In this document: in pieces, positions 13,525-22,075 of the stretch
Numbering within the stretch: the first letter of the stretch is position 1
Layout of the letters: each line of letters opens with the position of its first letter
Source of the DNA: Malachius bipustulatus
Taxonomy: Eukaryota > Arthropoda > Insecta > Coleoptera > Melyridae
DNA length: 64,000 bases
Direction: 5' to 3'
Assembly (NCBI GenBank): GCA_910589415.1
Contig: CAJUUM010000035.1
Coordinates: 1 to 64,000, forward strand
The notes under the pieces: generated by a model
The model's input: the letters and a program-made list of their open reading frames with translations, nothing else
Database searches by the model: none
What the model was told of the DNA's origin: nothing
Translations under genes and position numbers: made by a program

Positions 13525-15683
13525 CTAGCGTCGCGATCTCCGTTCATTCTTATTACTTTTATGCAATCCTGGAATCCACACGCCAACTACGCTAGCGACA
13601 CGCACCTGGGCTGCGTTAGCGGCCCACCAATGACAGTTAGCGGCCCACCAATGGCCGCCAGCGTTCATTTTTATTACTTTTATGCAATCCTGGAATCCAC
13701 ACGCCAACTGCGCTAGCGACACGCAGTTGGGCTGCGTTAGCGGACCACCAATGACCGTTAGCGGCCCACCAATGACCGTTAGCGGCCCACCAATGGCCGC
13801 TAACGTCGCGATCTCCGTTCATTTTTAATACTTTCTTGCAATCCTGGAATCCACACGCCAACTGCGCTAGCGACACTCACTTTGCTGAGTTAGCGGCCCA
13901 CCAATGACCGTTAGCGGACCACCAATAGCCGCTAGCGTCATGATCTCCGTTCACTCTTATTACGTTTATGCAATCCTGGAATCCACACGCCAACTGCGCT
14001 AGCGACACGCACTTCGGCTGCGTTAGCGGCCCACCAATGACTGTTAGCGGCCCACCAATTGCCGCTAGCGTCGCGATCTCCGTTCATTTTTATTACTTTC
14101 TTGCAATCCTGGAATCCACACGCCAACTGCGCTAGCGACACTCACTTTGCTGCGTTAGCGGCCCACCAATGACCGCTAACGTCGCGATCTCCGTTCATTT
14201 TTATTACTTTTATGCAATCCTGGAATCCACACGCCAACTGCGCTAGCGACACGCACTTGAGCTGCGTTAGCGACCCACCAATGACCGTTAGCGGCCCACC
14301 AATGACCGCTAGCGTCGCGATCTCCGTTCATTTTTATTACTTTCTTGCAATCCTGGAATCCACACGCCAACTGCGCTAGCGACACTCACTTTGCTGCGTT
14401 AGCGGCCCACCAATGTCCGTTAGCGGTCCTCCAATGGCCGCTAGCGTTTATTTTTCGTTAGCGGGCAGCCAAAGTGGGTCATTTTTCGTTAGCGGCCCAC
14501 CAATGGCGTTCATTTTTCGTTAGCGGCCCACCAATGACCGTTAGCGGCCCACCAATAGCCGCTAGCGTCACGATCTCCGTTCACTCTTATTACTTTTATT
14601 CAATCCTGGAATCCACACGCCAACTACGCTAGCGACACTCACTTTGCTGCGTTAGCGGCCCACCAATGACCGTTAGCGGCCCACCAATGGCCGCTAGCGT
14701 TCATTTTTCGTTAGCGGGCAGCCAAAGTGGGTCATTTTTCGTTAGCGGCCCACCAATGGCGTTCATTTTTCGTTAGCGGCCCACCAATGACCGTTAGCGG
14801 CCCACCAATGGCCGCTAGCGTCGCGATTTCCGTTCATTCTTATTACTTTTATGCAATCCTGGAATCCACACGCCAACTGCGCTAGCGACACTCACTTTGC
14901 TGCGTTAGCGGCCCACCAATGACCATTAGCGGCCCACCAATGGCCGCTAGCGTTCATTTTTCGTTAGCGGGCAGCCAAAGTGGGTCATTTTTCGTTAGCG
15001 GCCCACCAATGGCGTTCATTTTTCGTTAGCGGCCCACCAATGACCGTTAGCGGCCCACCAATGGCCGCTAGCGTCGCGATCTCCGTTCATTCTTATTACT
15101 TTTATGCAATCCTGGAATCCACACGCCAACTACGCTAGCGACACGCACCTGGGCTGCGTTAGCGGCCCACCAATGACAGTTAGCGGCCCACCAATGGCCG
15201 CCAGCGTTCATTTTTATTACTTTTATGCAATCCTGGAATCCACACGCCAATGCGCTAGCGACACGCACTTGGACTGCGTTAGCGGCCCATCAATGACCGT
15301 TAGCGGCCCACCAATAGCCGTTAGCGTCGCGATCTCCGTTCATTTTTATTACTTCCTTGCAATCCTGGAATCCACACGCCAACTGCGCTAGCGACACTCA
15401 CTTTGCTGCGTTAGCGGCCCACCAATAGCCGTTAGCGTCGCGATCTCCGTTCATTTTTATTACTTTCTTGCAATCCTGGAATCCACACGCCAACTGCGCT
15501 AGCGACACTCACTTTGCTGCGTTAGCGGCCCACCAATGTCCGTTAGCGGCCCACCAATGGCCGCTAGCGTTCATTTTTCGTTAGCGGGCAGCCAAAGTGG
15601 GCAATTTTCGTTAGCGGCCCACCAATGGCGTTCATTTTTCGTTAGCGGCCCACCAATGACCGTTAGCGGCCCACCAATGGCCG
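13525..15683. repeat. Higher-order repeat copy, 2159 bp
   Basis: This copy is one base shorter than the 2160-bp form (the T-run and GTC are altered to GGGCAATTTTCG near 15600). The stretch from here to about 16.5 kb corresponds, unit for unit, to a stretch 11,205-11,206 bp downstream (13525 to 24730, 15068 to 26273, 16335 to 27541). Confidence 0.82.
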
Positions 15684-17612
15684 CTAGCGTCGCGATCTCC
15701 GTTCATTCTTATTACTTTTATGCAATCCTGGAATCCACACGCCAACTACGCTAGCGACACGCACCTGGGCTGCGTTAGCGGCCCACCAATGACAGTTAGC
15801 GGCCCACCAATGGCCGCCAGCGTTCATTTTTATTACTTTTATGCAATCCTGGAATCCACACGCCAACTGCGCTAGCGACACGCAGTTGGGCTGCGTTAGC
15901 GGACCACCAATGACCGTTAGCGGCCCACCAATGACCGTTAGCGGCCCACCAATGGCCGCTAACGTCGCGATCTCCGTTCATTTTTAATACTTTCTTGCAA
16001 TCCTGGAATCCACACGCCAACTGCGCTAGCGACATTCACTTTGCTGAGTTAGCGGCCCACCAATGACCGTTAGCGGACCACCAATAGCCGCTAGCGTCAT
16101 GATCTCCGTTCACTCTTATTACTTTTATGCAATCCTGGAATCCACACGCCAACTGCGCTAGCGACACGCACTTCGGCTGCGTTAGCGGCCCACCAATGAC
16201 CGTTAGCGGCCCACCAATTGCCGCTAGCGTCGCGATCTCCGTTCATTTTTATTACTTTCTTGCAATCCTGGAATCCACACGCCAACTGCGCTAGCGACAC
16301 TCACTTTGCTGCGTTAGCGGCCCACCAATGACCGCTAACGTCGCGATCTCCGTTCATTTTTATTACTTTTATGCAATCCTGGAATCCACACGCCAACTGC
16401 GCTAGCGACACGCACTTGAGCTGCGTTAGCGACCCACCAATGACCGTTAGCGGCCCACCAATGGCCGCTAGCGTCGCGATCTCCGTTCATTTTTATTACT
16501 TTCTTGCAATCCTGGAATCCACACGCCAACTGCGCTAGCGACACTCACTTTGCTGCGTTAGCGGCCCACCAATGTCCGTTAGCGGTCCTCCAATGGCCGC
16601 TAGCGTTTATTTTTCGTTAGCGGGCAGCCAAAGTGGGTCATTTTTCGTTAGCGGCCCACCAATGGCGTTCATTTTTCGTTAGCGGCCCACCAATGACCGT
16701 TAGCGGCCCACCAATAGCCGCTAGCGTCACGATCTCCGTTCACTCTTATTACTTTTATTCAATCCTGGAATCCACACGCCAACTACGCTAGCGACACTCA
16801 CTTTGCTGCGTTAGCGGCCCACCAATGACCGTTAGCGGCCCACCAATGGCCGCTAGCGTTCATTTTTCGTTAGCGGGCAGCCAAAGTGGGTCATTTTTCG
16901 TTAGCGGCCCACCAATGGCGTTCATTTTTCGTTAGCGGCCCACCAATGACCGTTAGCGGCCCACCAATGGCCGCTAGCGTCGCGATCTCCGTTCATTATT
17001 ATTACTTTTATGCAATCCTGGAATCCACACGCCAACTGCGCTAGCGACACTCACTTTGCTGCGTTAGCGGCCCACCAATGACCGTTAGCGGCCCACCAAT
17101 GGCCGCTAGCGTTCATTTTTCGTTAGCGGGCAGCCAAAGTGGGTCATTTTTCGTTAGCGGCCCACCAATGGCGTTCATTTTTCGTTAGCGGCCCACCAAT
17201 GACCGTTAGCGGCCCACCAATGGCCGCTAGCGTCGCGATCTCCGTTCATTCTTATTACTTTTATGCAATCCTGGAATCCACACGCCAACTACGCTAGCGA
17301 CACGCACTTGGACTGCGTTAGCGGCCCATCAATGACCGTTAGCGGCCCACCAATAGCCGTTAGCGTCGCGATCTCCGTTCATTTTTATTACTTTCTTGCA
17401 ATCCTGGAATCCACACGCCAACTGCGCTAGCGACACTCACTTTGCTGCGTTAGCGGCCCACCAATGTCCGTTAGCGGCCCACCAATGGCCGCTAGCGTTC
17501 ATTTTTCGTTAGCGGGCAGCCAAAGTGGGTCATTTTTCGTTAGCGGCCCACCAATGGCGTTCATTTTTCGTTAGCGGCCCACCAATGACCGTTAGCGGCC
17601 CACCAATGGCCG
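15684..17612. repeat. Higher-order repeat copy, 1929 bp
   Basis: The diagnostic monomer recurs at 15684 and 17613, 1929 bp apart, as in 10173-12101. It is the last complete copy before the LINE insertion. Confidence 0.8.
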
Positions 17613-17754
17613 CTAGCGTCGCGATCTCCGTTCATTCTTATTACTTTTATGCAATCCTGGAATCCACACGCCAACTACGCTAGCGACACGCACCTGGGCT
17701 GCGTTAGCGGCCCACCAATGACAGTTAGCGGCCCACCAATGGCCGCCAGCGTTC

Positions 17755-17761
17755 ATTTTTA
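17755..17761. repeat. Target-site duplication, left copy
   Basis: ATTTTTA lies at the boundary between satellite and the element's 3' tail, and the same 7 bases recur at 22069-22075. The final A could belong to the (TAA)n tail, so the true length is 6 or 7 bp. Confidence 0.75.
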
Positions 17762-17789
17762 ATAATAATAATAATAATAATAATAATAT
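17762..17789 (-). repeat. (TAA)n 3' tail of the LINE
   Basis: About nine ATT/TAA units end the element. Simple-repeat 3' tails instead of poly(A) are typical of several CR1/jockey and I-like LINEs. The tail joins directly to the T-run of the target, so the first repeat may have been primed by the target. Confidence 0.85.
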
Positions 17790-17790
17790 G

Positions 17791-17796
17791 TTTATT
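17791..17796 (-). promoter_or_regulatory. AATAAA-like polyadenylation signal
   Basis: On the minus strand AATAAA lies immediately before the (TAA)n tail. It may serve RNA 3'-end formation. Alternatively it is simply part of the tail-proximal sequence recognised by the element's reverse transcriptase. Confidence 0.4.
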
Positions 17797-18010
17797 GCCC
17801 AACAGATTTAAAATCCAATTACAGGACAATTTAGACAACATAAGATTGTGAACCAATTTAACAATTAAATATTTCAACATAATAAGTTTCAGAAGACATA
17901 ATTACAGCGAAACATATCAAAATGCACAATATATCAGGCACATATACATTTTATAAATTGATATCAAAACCAATGATAATTTCACAGTTCTACAACGACG
18001 AAAATAAATC
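17797..18010 (-). other. 3' untranslated region of the LINE
   Basis: About 215 bp of AT-rich sequence runs from the ORF2 stop (TAG, 18011-18013) to the AATAAA and tail. It has no long open frame on the element's strand. In related LINEs this region contains the RNA structure bound by the reverse transcriptase, but I cannot identify one by eye. Confidence 0.7.
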
Positions 18011-20872
18011 CTATAATTCTCGAGCAGCGATCACCAAGGTATCTGACATGCTATTCATGTTAAGATCGCAAATGGTCGAAATGCGGTTAAAAAGTGTCGA
18101 CATTACGTACACGGGTGACTTTACAAGTACATTAGACCGCGGTATCCTCAGTGAAAATGTTCTTGTAGTCCTTAAATTCTGACAAGGGACGTGGAAACTA
18201 AAAAGCGATAACATCAAAGGACAATCTATGTGATTATGGAAGAGTTGATACAGGAACTTAATTGCAACAATCTTCCGTCGCTTTTGTAGAGTCGTGAAAC
18301 CGAATCTCTCCAACAAAAAATCACAGTTCATATCTCTCTGTGGATAAACACCATACATTTTATAATTCAGAAATCTCAGAAATCTTCTCTGTACACGTTC
18401 CACTTCATTGACCTGACAGAAATAATAGGGGGACCAAACCAGACAACAGTATTCTAATTTAGATCTTATGTAAGAATAGTATAAGACCTTCAGACAGTGA
18501 GAGTTGTTGAAATCTCGGCAGTTTCTATGCAAGAACCCAAGCATCCTCATAGATGACTTGGTGATGAGGGTCACATGGTCAGCGAACGTAAGGCCACTAT
18601 CAAATGTTACACCGAGATCCTTCACAGTACTGCTACGTGCTAATGTCTCGGACCTGAACTTATAGTCGTATGTTATGGGATTCTTTTTCTTAGTAAAAGT
18701 AACTACCCGACACTTACCCGTATTCATCTGCAGCCTATTATCCTCACACCACCCTTCAATATTGTCAATATCGTTCTGTATCAAAAGACAATCATCATGA
18801 CTATTGATTACCGAAAATAATTTCAAGTCATCCGCGAAAAGAAGCTTAGAAGAATCGATAACATCCGTAATATCATTTATGAAAATCAGAAAGAGCAACG
18901 GCCCCAGGTTCGAACCTTGAGGTACACCAGATGTAGGGGTAAAAGAACGCGAACTATAGCCGTTATACAAGACGCACTGTTGTCGACTCGATAGGTAAGA
19001 TGCAAAAAATGATCTCAGACGTGAACTGAAACCAAAATATTCAAGTTTTCCGAGCAGCAAATCATGATCAAGTCTATCGAAGGCCTTCGAGAAATCGGTA
19101 TAGACCACATCAACCTGCCCCTGCGAATCTAAAGTCTCAGCAGCAAACTGCGTAAAATAAGATAAATTTGTCACCGTAGAACGTCCATTCATGAAACCAT
19201 GCTGCAACGGTGAAATTGCCTGATGAATAGCAGGATAAATACAAGAATACACCGACGCCTCAAAGACCTTAGCGAAGTTATTAAGGATGGAGATTGGCCT
19301 GTAATTGCTGATCAAAGCTGGATCACCATCCTTCAATACCGGACACACCTTAGCTGTCTTCCAAATAGTTGGAAAGATTGATGTTTTGAGAGACAAGTTA
19401 AATATAAGGGTTAGAGGTTCAACGAGGACACCTTCGCAATCCCCAATCAAGAAGCTAGGTATCTGATCGGAACCCGCCGTAGTCTTACGTTTGAGCTTCC
19501 TTATAGCATTAATGACATCGTCCACAGATAGCTCAGGGACATCAACGAACAGCGAGTCGAACTGGGATCTGGCAGTATAAACATTTCGTTGGGAAGATGA
19601 TGATGGTAAGTATACACTAGCGAAATATTTAGCGAAATTTTCCACAATATCAGTGGGATTATCACACTTCAAACCTTCACTGTCAATCACAGAAGCCGGT
19701 ATCCTAGATGTTCCCCTCTTACTCTGAATATACTGCCAAAATCTCTTGGGCTCATCCACCAAGCTACCCTGTAAATTATCAATGTAACTCCGATATGCAT
19801 CTTTTATTTTGTGCTTAATTACGGCTCTCAGTTCTGTGAATTTTTGAAAATGAAATACTTTCCCCGTACGCTTAAAACAGCCATGATGCCTATGCTTGAG
19901 TTTGATGTAATTTATAATCTCTTTATTAAACCAAGGTGGATAAGTACGAGATCCCGGTCTAGTGCTATTATAGTGAGGTACAAACTGGTTGAAAATCGAG
20001 TATATTCTCTGGTAAAAATAGGAGCAGGCCTCATTCACATCATCATAAAACCTCAGCTCAGACCAATCTTGAATGAGGAGAGCCTGATACAATCCTGGGA
20101 AATCAGCCCTTTTAAAATTATACTTCTTAGTACCTGGATTACATGAAAAAGAGCCTACCCTGGAAACGACAAAATCCAACTCAATGCAAAGGGAGGGATG
20201 GTGTGTGTCCTCGGGGACAAACGGTATGTTGTCACGAGATACGTCACAGTCAATGTTCCCCATAATTAAGTCCAACACGTGATCATTACTGTTTTTTACG
20301 TGATTAAATTGCCTATAGTCGTTATAATCTAGAAAACGACTTAATGCCCGACCCTTAGGACCCCTGCTCAATCCGTAGTACCAGTCTGGGGCATTAAAAT
20401 CTCCCAGTAGTAATACATGACTGACATTTGACAAATAGTTACAAAGCATTTCAAAGAAAGTCTCATAGTCGGTGACGGTGACGTCCGGTGGAATATAGAT
20501 ACAAAATATATACAGATAAGCAGTATTTAATCTAACTTTACACCCAACGCAATCAATAGAAGGAATCTCCTTTGATAGGAAACCAAGGTCCAAATAAGAT
20601 GCAATATATGAGTTTTTCAGTGCCAGGAGGACACCGCCACCGCGGACCACATTGAGCCGGCTGAACTGGCGGTCCTTTCGATATACAAAAAAATTATCAG
20701 AGAAGTATTCAGAGCTTGATATATCCTCAGACAGCCAAGTTTCAGCCAGACCAACACAATCGTAGCTCGAAGCAGATGAACTTACATAAAAGTCTGACGT
20801 TTTAGTCCTCAGACCACGCACATTCTGGAAATAACACCTAATATTGGATCCTCTAGGTTGGGCGGCTACATG
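18011..20872 (-). CDS. LINE ORF2: AP endonuclease plus reverse transcriptase
   Basis: This is the replicase of the jockey/CR1-like element. It nicks target DNA and copies the element RNA from the nick. The frame is open from 20899 to the TAG at 18011, but no ATG precedes the endonuclease. I place the start at the predicted -1 frameshift (20872). The conserved N-terminal QNVRG, with its metal-binding Asn, lies upstream of the first possible near-cognate GTG (20821). Counting from that GTG, the endonuclease covers about residues 1-212: E27 in LAETWLS, GGGV 61-64, GDFN 140-143 and DTHHPS 205-210. The reverse transcriptase covers about 484-740: NYRPIS 506-511, YTDFSKAFD with D576, GVPQGS 632-637 and FADD 662-665. 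A C-terminal region follows with the SYIRSKLEYC...VERVQRRFLRFL pattern common in this superfamily. There are no internal stops or frameshifts, so it is probably functional or recently active. Confidence 0.93.
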   Translation of the reverse strand, partial: HVAAQPRGSNIRCYFQNVRGLRTKTSDFYVSSSASSYDCVGLAETWLSEDISSSEYFSDNFFVYRKDRQFSRLNVVRGGGVLLALKNSYIASYLDLGFLSKEIPSIDCVGCKVRLNTAYLYIFCIYIPPDVTVTDYETFFEMLCNYLSNVSHVLLLGDFNAPDWYYGLSRGPKGRALSRFLDYNDYRQFNHVKNSNDHVLDLIMGNIDCDVSRDNIPFVPEDTHHPSLCIELDFVVSRVGSFSCNPGTKKYNFKRADFPGLYQALLIQDWSELRFYDDVNEACSYFYQRIYSIFNQFVPHYNSTRPGSRTYPPWFNKEIINYIKLKHRHHGCFKRTGKVFHFQKFTELRAVIKHKIKDAYRSYIDNLQGSLVDEPKRFWQYIQSKRGTSRIPASVIDSEGLKCDNPTDIVENFAKYFASVYLPSSSSQRNVYTARSQFDSLFVDVPELSVDDVINAIRKLKRKTTAGSDQIPSFLIGDCEGVLVEPLTLIFNLSLKTSIFPTIWKTAKVCPVLKDGDPALISNYRPISILNNFAKVFEASVYSCIYPAIHQAISPLQHGFMNGRSTVTNLSYFTQFAAETLDSQGQVDVVYTDFSKAFDRLDHDLLLGKLEYFGFSSRLRSFFASYLSSRQQCVLYNGYSSRSFTPTSGVPQGSNLGPLLFLIFINDITDVIDSSKLLFADDLKLFSVINSHDDCLLIQNDIDNIEGWCEDNRLQMNTGKCRVVTFTKKKNPITYDYKFRSETLARSSTVKDLGVTFDSGLTFADHVTLITKSSMRMLGFLHRNCRDFNNSHCLKVLYYSYIRSKLEYCCLVWSPYYFCQVNEVERVQRRFLRFLNYKMYGVYPQRDMNCDFLLERFGFTTLQKRRKIVAIKFLYQLFHNHIDCPLMLSLFSFHVPCQNLRTTRTFSLRIPRSNVLVKSPVYVMSTLFNRISTICDLNMNSMSDTLVIAAREL

Positions 20873-21735
20873 TTTTTTGCTCGGTCCAAAGAAGGGCCCT
20901 TAAATTTTGATATATAAGGGCAATTGTCTCTATACTTCAAGGTGATATTCTGCTCCCCCTCTTCAATCCTCTTTTTAAAGTCGTGTACCACCGCTGCATT
21001 GGTAGTGCGCTGAACATGCGTCAGATCAGCGTGGAAGAGGTGCTTGCGATCCTTGTTGCGCTTGTTCGAACGCAAGACCTCACCAGCCTCCCTTTCGGTA
21101 TCATATATGATCTTCAGTGGTCGAACTCTGTCCTTTCTGGTCGCACCAATACGCACGATTTTCCTGGGTTGTGCAAATTTCCCCAAAGGTGATAGAATCT
21201 CAACGACACGGTCCAGATCATCCCGCACCCTATCAGCCACAGATTCGGATGCTGACTCAGGAATGTTGTAAATTATGACATTGCGGCAACGCTTTCTTCG
21301 GTCATCCAATTCCGAAATTACTTCAGACACCCCCGGAAGCTGCATCTCGGTTGGAACGGCAGCCTTGATTTGTTTCAACTCTTCTTTCACTATGATGACA
21401 TCATTTTCAAGAGCATTTAATCTGTCATATATCTTCTTAAATTCCTCAGTAATAACCTGCATTATATTGGACTTGAATGTCTCAAACTGCAACTTTATTG
21501 CATCCTCAATCAACGCTGTATGAGAGGAAGCACTCTGCTGGGCCACGTTACAATGTGAGCACTGCCACTTGTTCCAGGACATCGTTTTTGCTTGTAGGTC
21601 ACTAAGATTCAGGCATTTGATATGTGCAGACTTCCTGCACAACCCGTTGCATTTAGTAGAGGGAGTTGTGGGAGTTATAGCAGAAGAACAAACCAAACAG
21701 TAGCCTGGCATCGCTACAAAAAACAATGTAAACAA
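20866..21735 (-). CDS. LINE ORF1: PHD-finger, coiled-coil, RRM-like RNA-binding protein
   Basis: This is the 289-aa first ORF of the jockey/CR1-like LINE, presumed to package element RNA. Residues 13-62 form a C4HC3 PHD-type zinc finger: C13, C16, C29, C33, H38, C41, C59 and C62, with the usual Trp (W57) two before the last Cys pair. Residues about 75-126 are heptad-like and charged, a likely coiled coil for oligomerisation. About 150-255 (RNVIIYNIPES ... RIGATRKDRVRPLKI) resembles the RRM-like core of L1-type ORF1 proteins. A second Met at residue 9 (MPGYCLVC) sits just before the finger and may be the real start, because the first eight residues are hydrophobic and unconserved-looking. The C-terminus contains the AKN codons that form the frameshift heptamer. 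ORF1 overlaps the ORF2 frame by about 34 bp. Confidence 0.88.
   Translation of the reverse strand: MFTLFFVAMPGYCLVCSSAITPTTPSTKCNGLCRKSAHIKCLNLSDLQAKTMSWNKWQCSHCNVAQQSASSHTALIEDAIKLQFETFKSNIMQVITEEFKKIYDRLNALENDVIIVKEELKQIKAAVPTEMQLPGVSEVISELDDRRKRCRNVIIYNIPESASESVADRVRDDLDRVVEILSPLGKFAQPRKIVRIGATRKDRVRPLKIIYDTEREAGEVLRSNKRNKDRKHLFHADLTHVQRTTNAAVVHDFKKRIEEGEQNITLKYRDNCPYISKFKGPSLDRAKNM
20872..20878 (-). promoter_or_regulatory. Predicted -1 ribosomal frameshift site A AAA AAC
   Basis: On the minus strand the ORF1 codons read GCA AAA AAC ATG TAG. The heptamer A AAA AAC is thus in the correct X XXY YYZ phase, two codons before the ORF1 stop. A -1 slip continues as CAT GTA GCC GCC, straight into the ORF2 frame and on to QNVRG. 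A possible downstream stem (ACCTA with TAGGT, 13-nt loop) begins about 13 nt after the heptamer, which is a little far for a classical stimulator. Confidence 0.7.
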
Positions 21736-22068
21736 CAGACAGCTGATTCAGGTATACACAGCGGCGATATCAGCGACCTCGAGCAGTATCAAAAAAAAAA
21801 AAAAAAAAAAACGCGATATGATGCGATACACTGTCTTGATGGAAATTAAAATTTAGAAATTAATTAACCAAATATCAAAGTTTTTCCTGTTTTTAACTAT
21901 TGTAGAAGAGCGCCCCCACTGATTCAATAACACAATCACGTTACACTATTTTCAATGAGACAAGTGCAGCAATCAAAACTTAAAAAACCGAACTATTAAC
22001 TCATGAAAACTTGATATTACCAGGAGCGTTTTGTATCGCCTCTTGACTTCATTTACTTCAAGATGCTA
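21736..22068 (-). other. 5' leader (promoter region) of the LINE
   Basis: About 330 bp lie between the satellite junction and the ORF1 ATG. LINEs of this type usually carry an internal promoter here, but I recognise no clear initiator or downstream promoter element. A run of 21 A (plus strand, 21791-21811) interrupts the leader. The GC-rich stretch GAGCGCCCCCACTG lies near 21909. No ORF of note is present. Confidence 0.6.
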
Positions 22069-22075
22069 ATTTTTA
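22069..22075. repeat. Target-site duplication, right copy
   Basis: ATTTTTA begins the resumed satellite after the element's 5' end. Joining the two flanks with one copy recreates the uninterrupted monomer seen in sister copies, for example at about 8150-8170. Confidence 0.75.

Larger units (their letters stand above)
1..17761. repeat. Satellite array, block 1
   Basis: This is continuous tandem satellite with no unique sequence. Units of 133 bp and 121 bp alternate. Each is made of spacer modules separated by the octamer CGYTAGCG. Short open frames on the minus strand recur in nearly every unit, but they are by-products of the repeat: 133 is not a multiple of three, and the same DNA is read in two different frames in neighbouring peptides. 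I see no gene here. The right end is the insertion point of a LINE, and the same monomer resumes at 22069. The array may be pericentromeric or otherwise heterochromatic, which is an inference from size and content only. Confidence 0.97.
17762..22068 (-). mobile_element. Jockey/CR1-superfamily non-LTR retrotransposon, full length
   Basis: This 4.3 kb LINE lies on the minus strand and breaks the satellite cleanly. In 5' to 3' order it has a leader (22068-21736), ORF1 with a PHD-type zinc finger and an RRM-like region, ORF2 with AP endonuclease and reverse transcriptase, a short 3' UTR and a (TAA)n tail. Both ORFs are open from end to end. The flanks carry the 7-bp duplication ATTTTTA. None of the other higher-order copies of this site carries the element. 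Clade assignment rests on motifs (QNVRG, LAETWLS, FSKAFD, GVPQGS, FADD) and on ORF1 type. CR1, jockey or a related clade cannot be separated without a phylogeny. Confidence 0.93.

Noticed and set aside
1..17760. Hundreds of 60-95 aa open frames, mostly minus strand, with recurring peptides such as GHWWAANGHWWAAN
   Set aside because: They are translations of the satellite. Monomer length 133 is not divisible by three, the same DNA appears in different frames in adjacent peptides, and no frame stays open across units. The WWAAN motif arises because the 21-bp internal repeat is a multiple of three.
18907..18916. GGTTCGAACC resembling a Pol III B box or tRNA T-loop
   Set aside because: It lies inside the conserved GVPQGSNLGP coding region of the reverse transcriptase. 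No A box, acceptor stem or cloverleaf fits around it.
19811..20146. 111-aa plus-strand ORF and similar plus-strand frames inside both LINEs
   Set aside because: They are antisense shadows of the long, motif-bearing ORFs and show no recognisable domain.
21905..21925. GAGCGCCCCCACTG as a CTCF-like insulator site
   Set aside because: Only the GCGCCCCC part fits; the rest of the consensus does not, and a single imperfect match in a LINE leader is not evidence.
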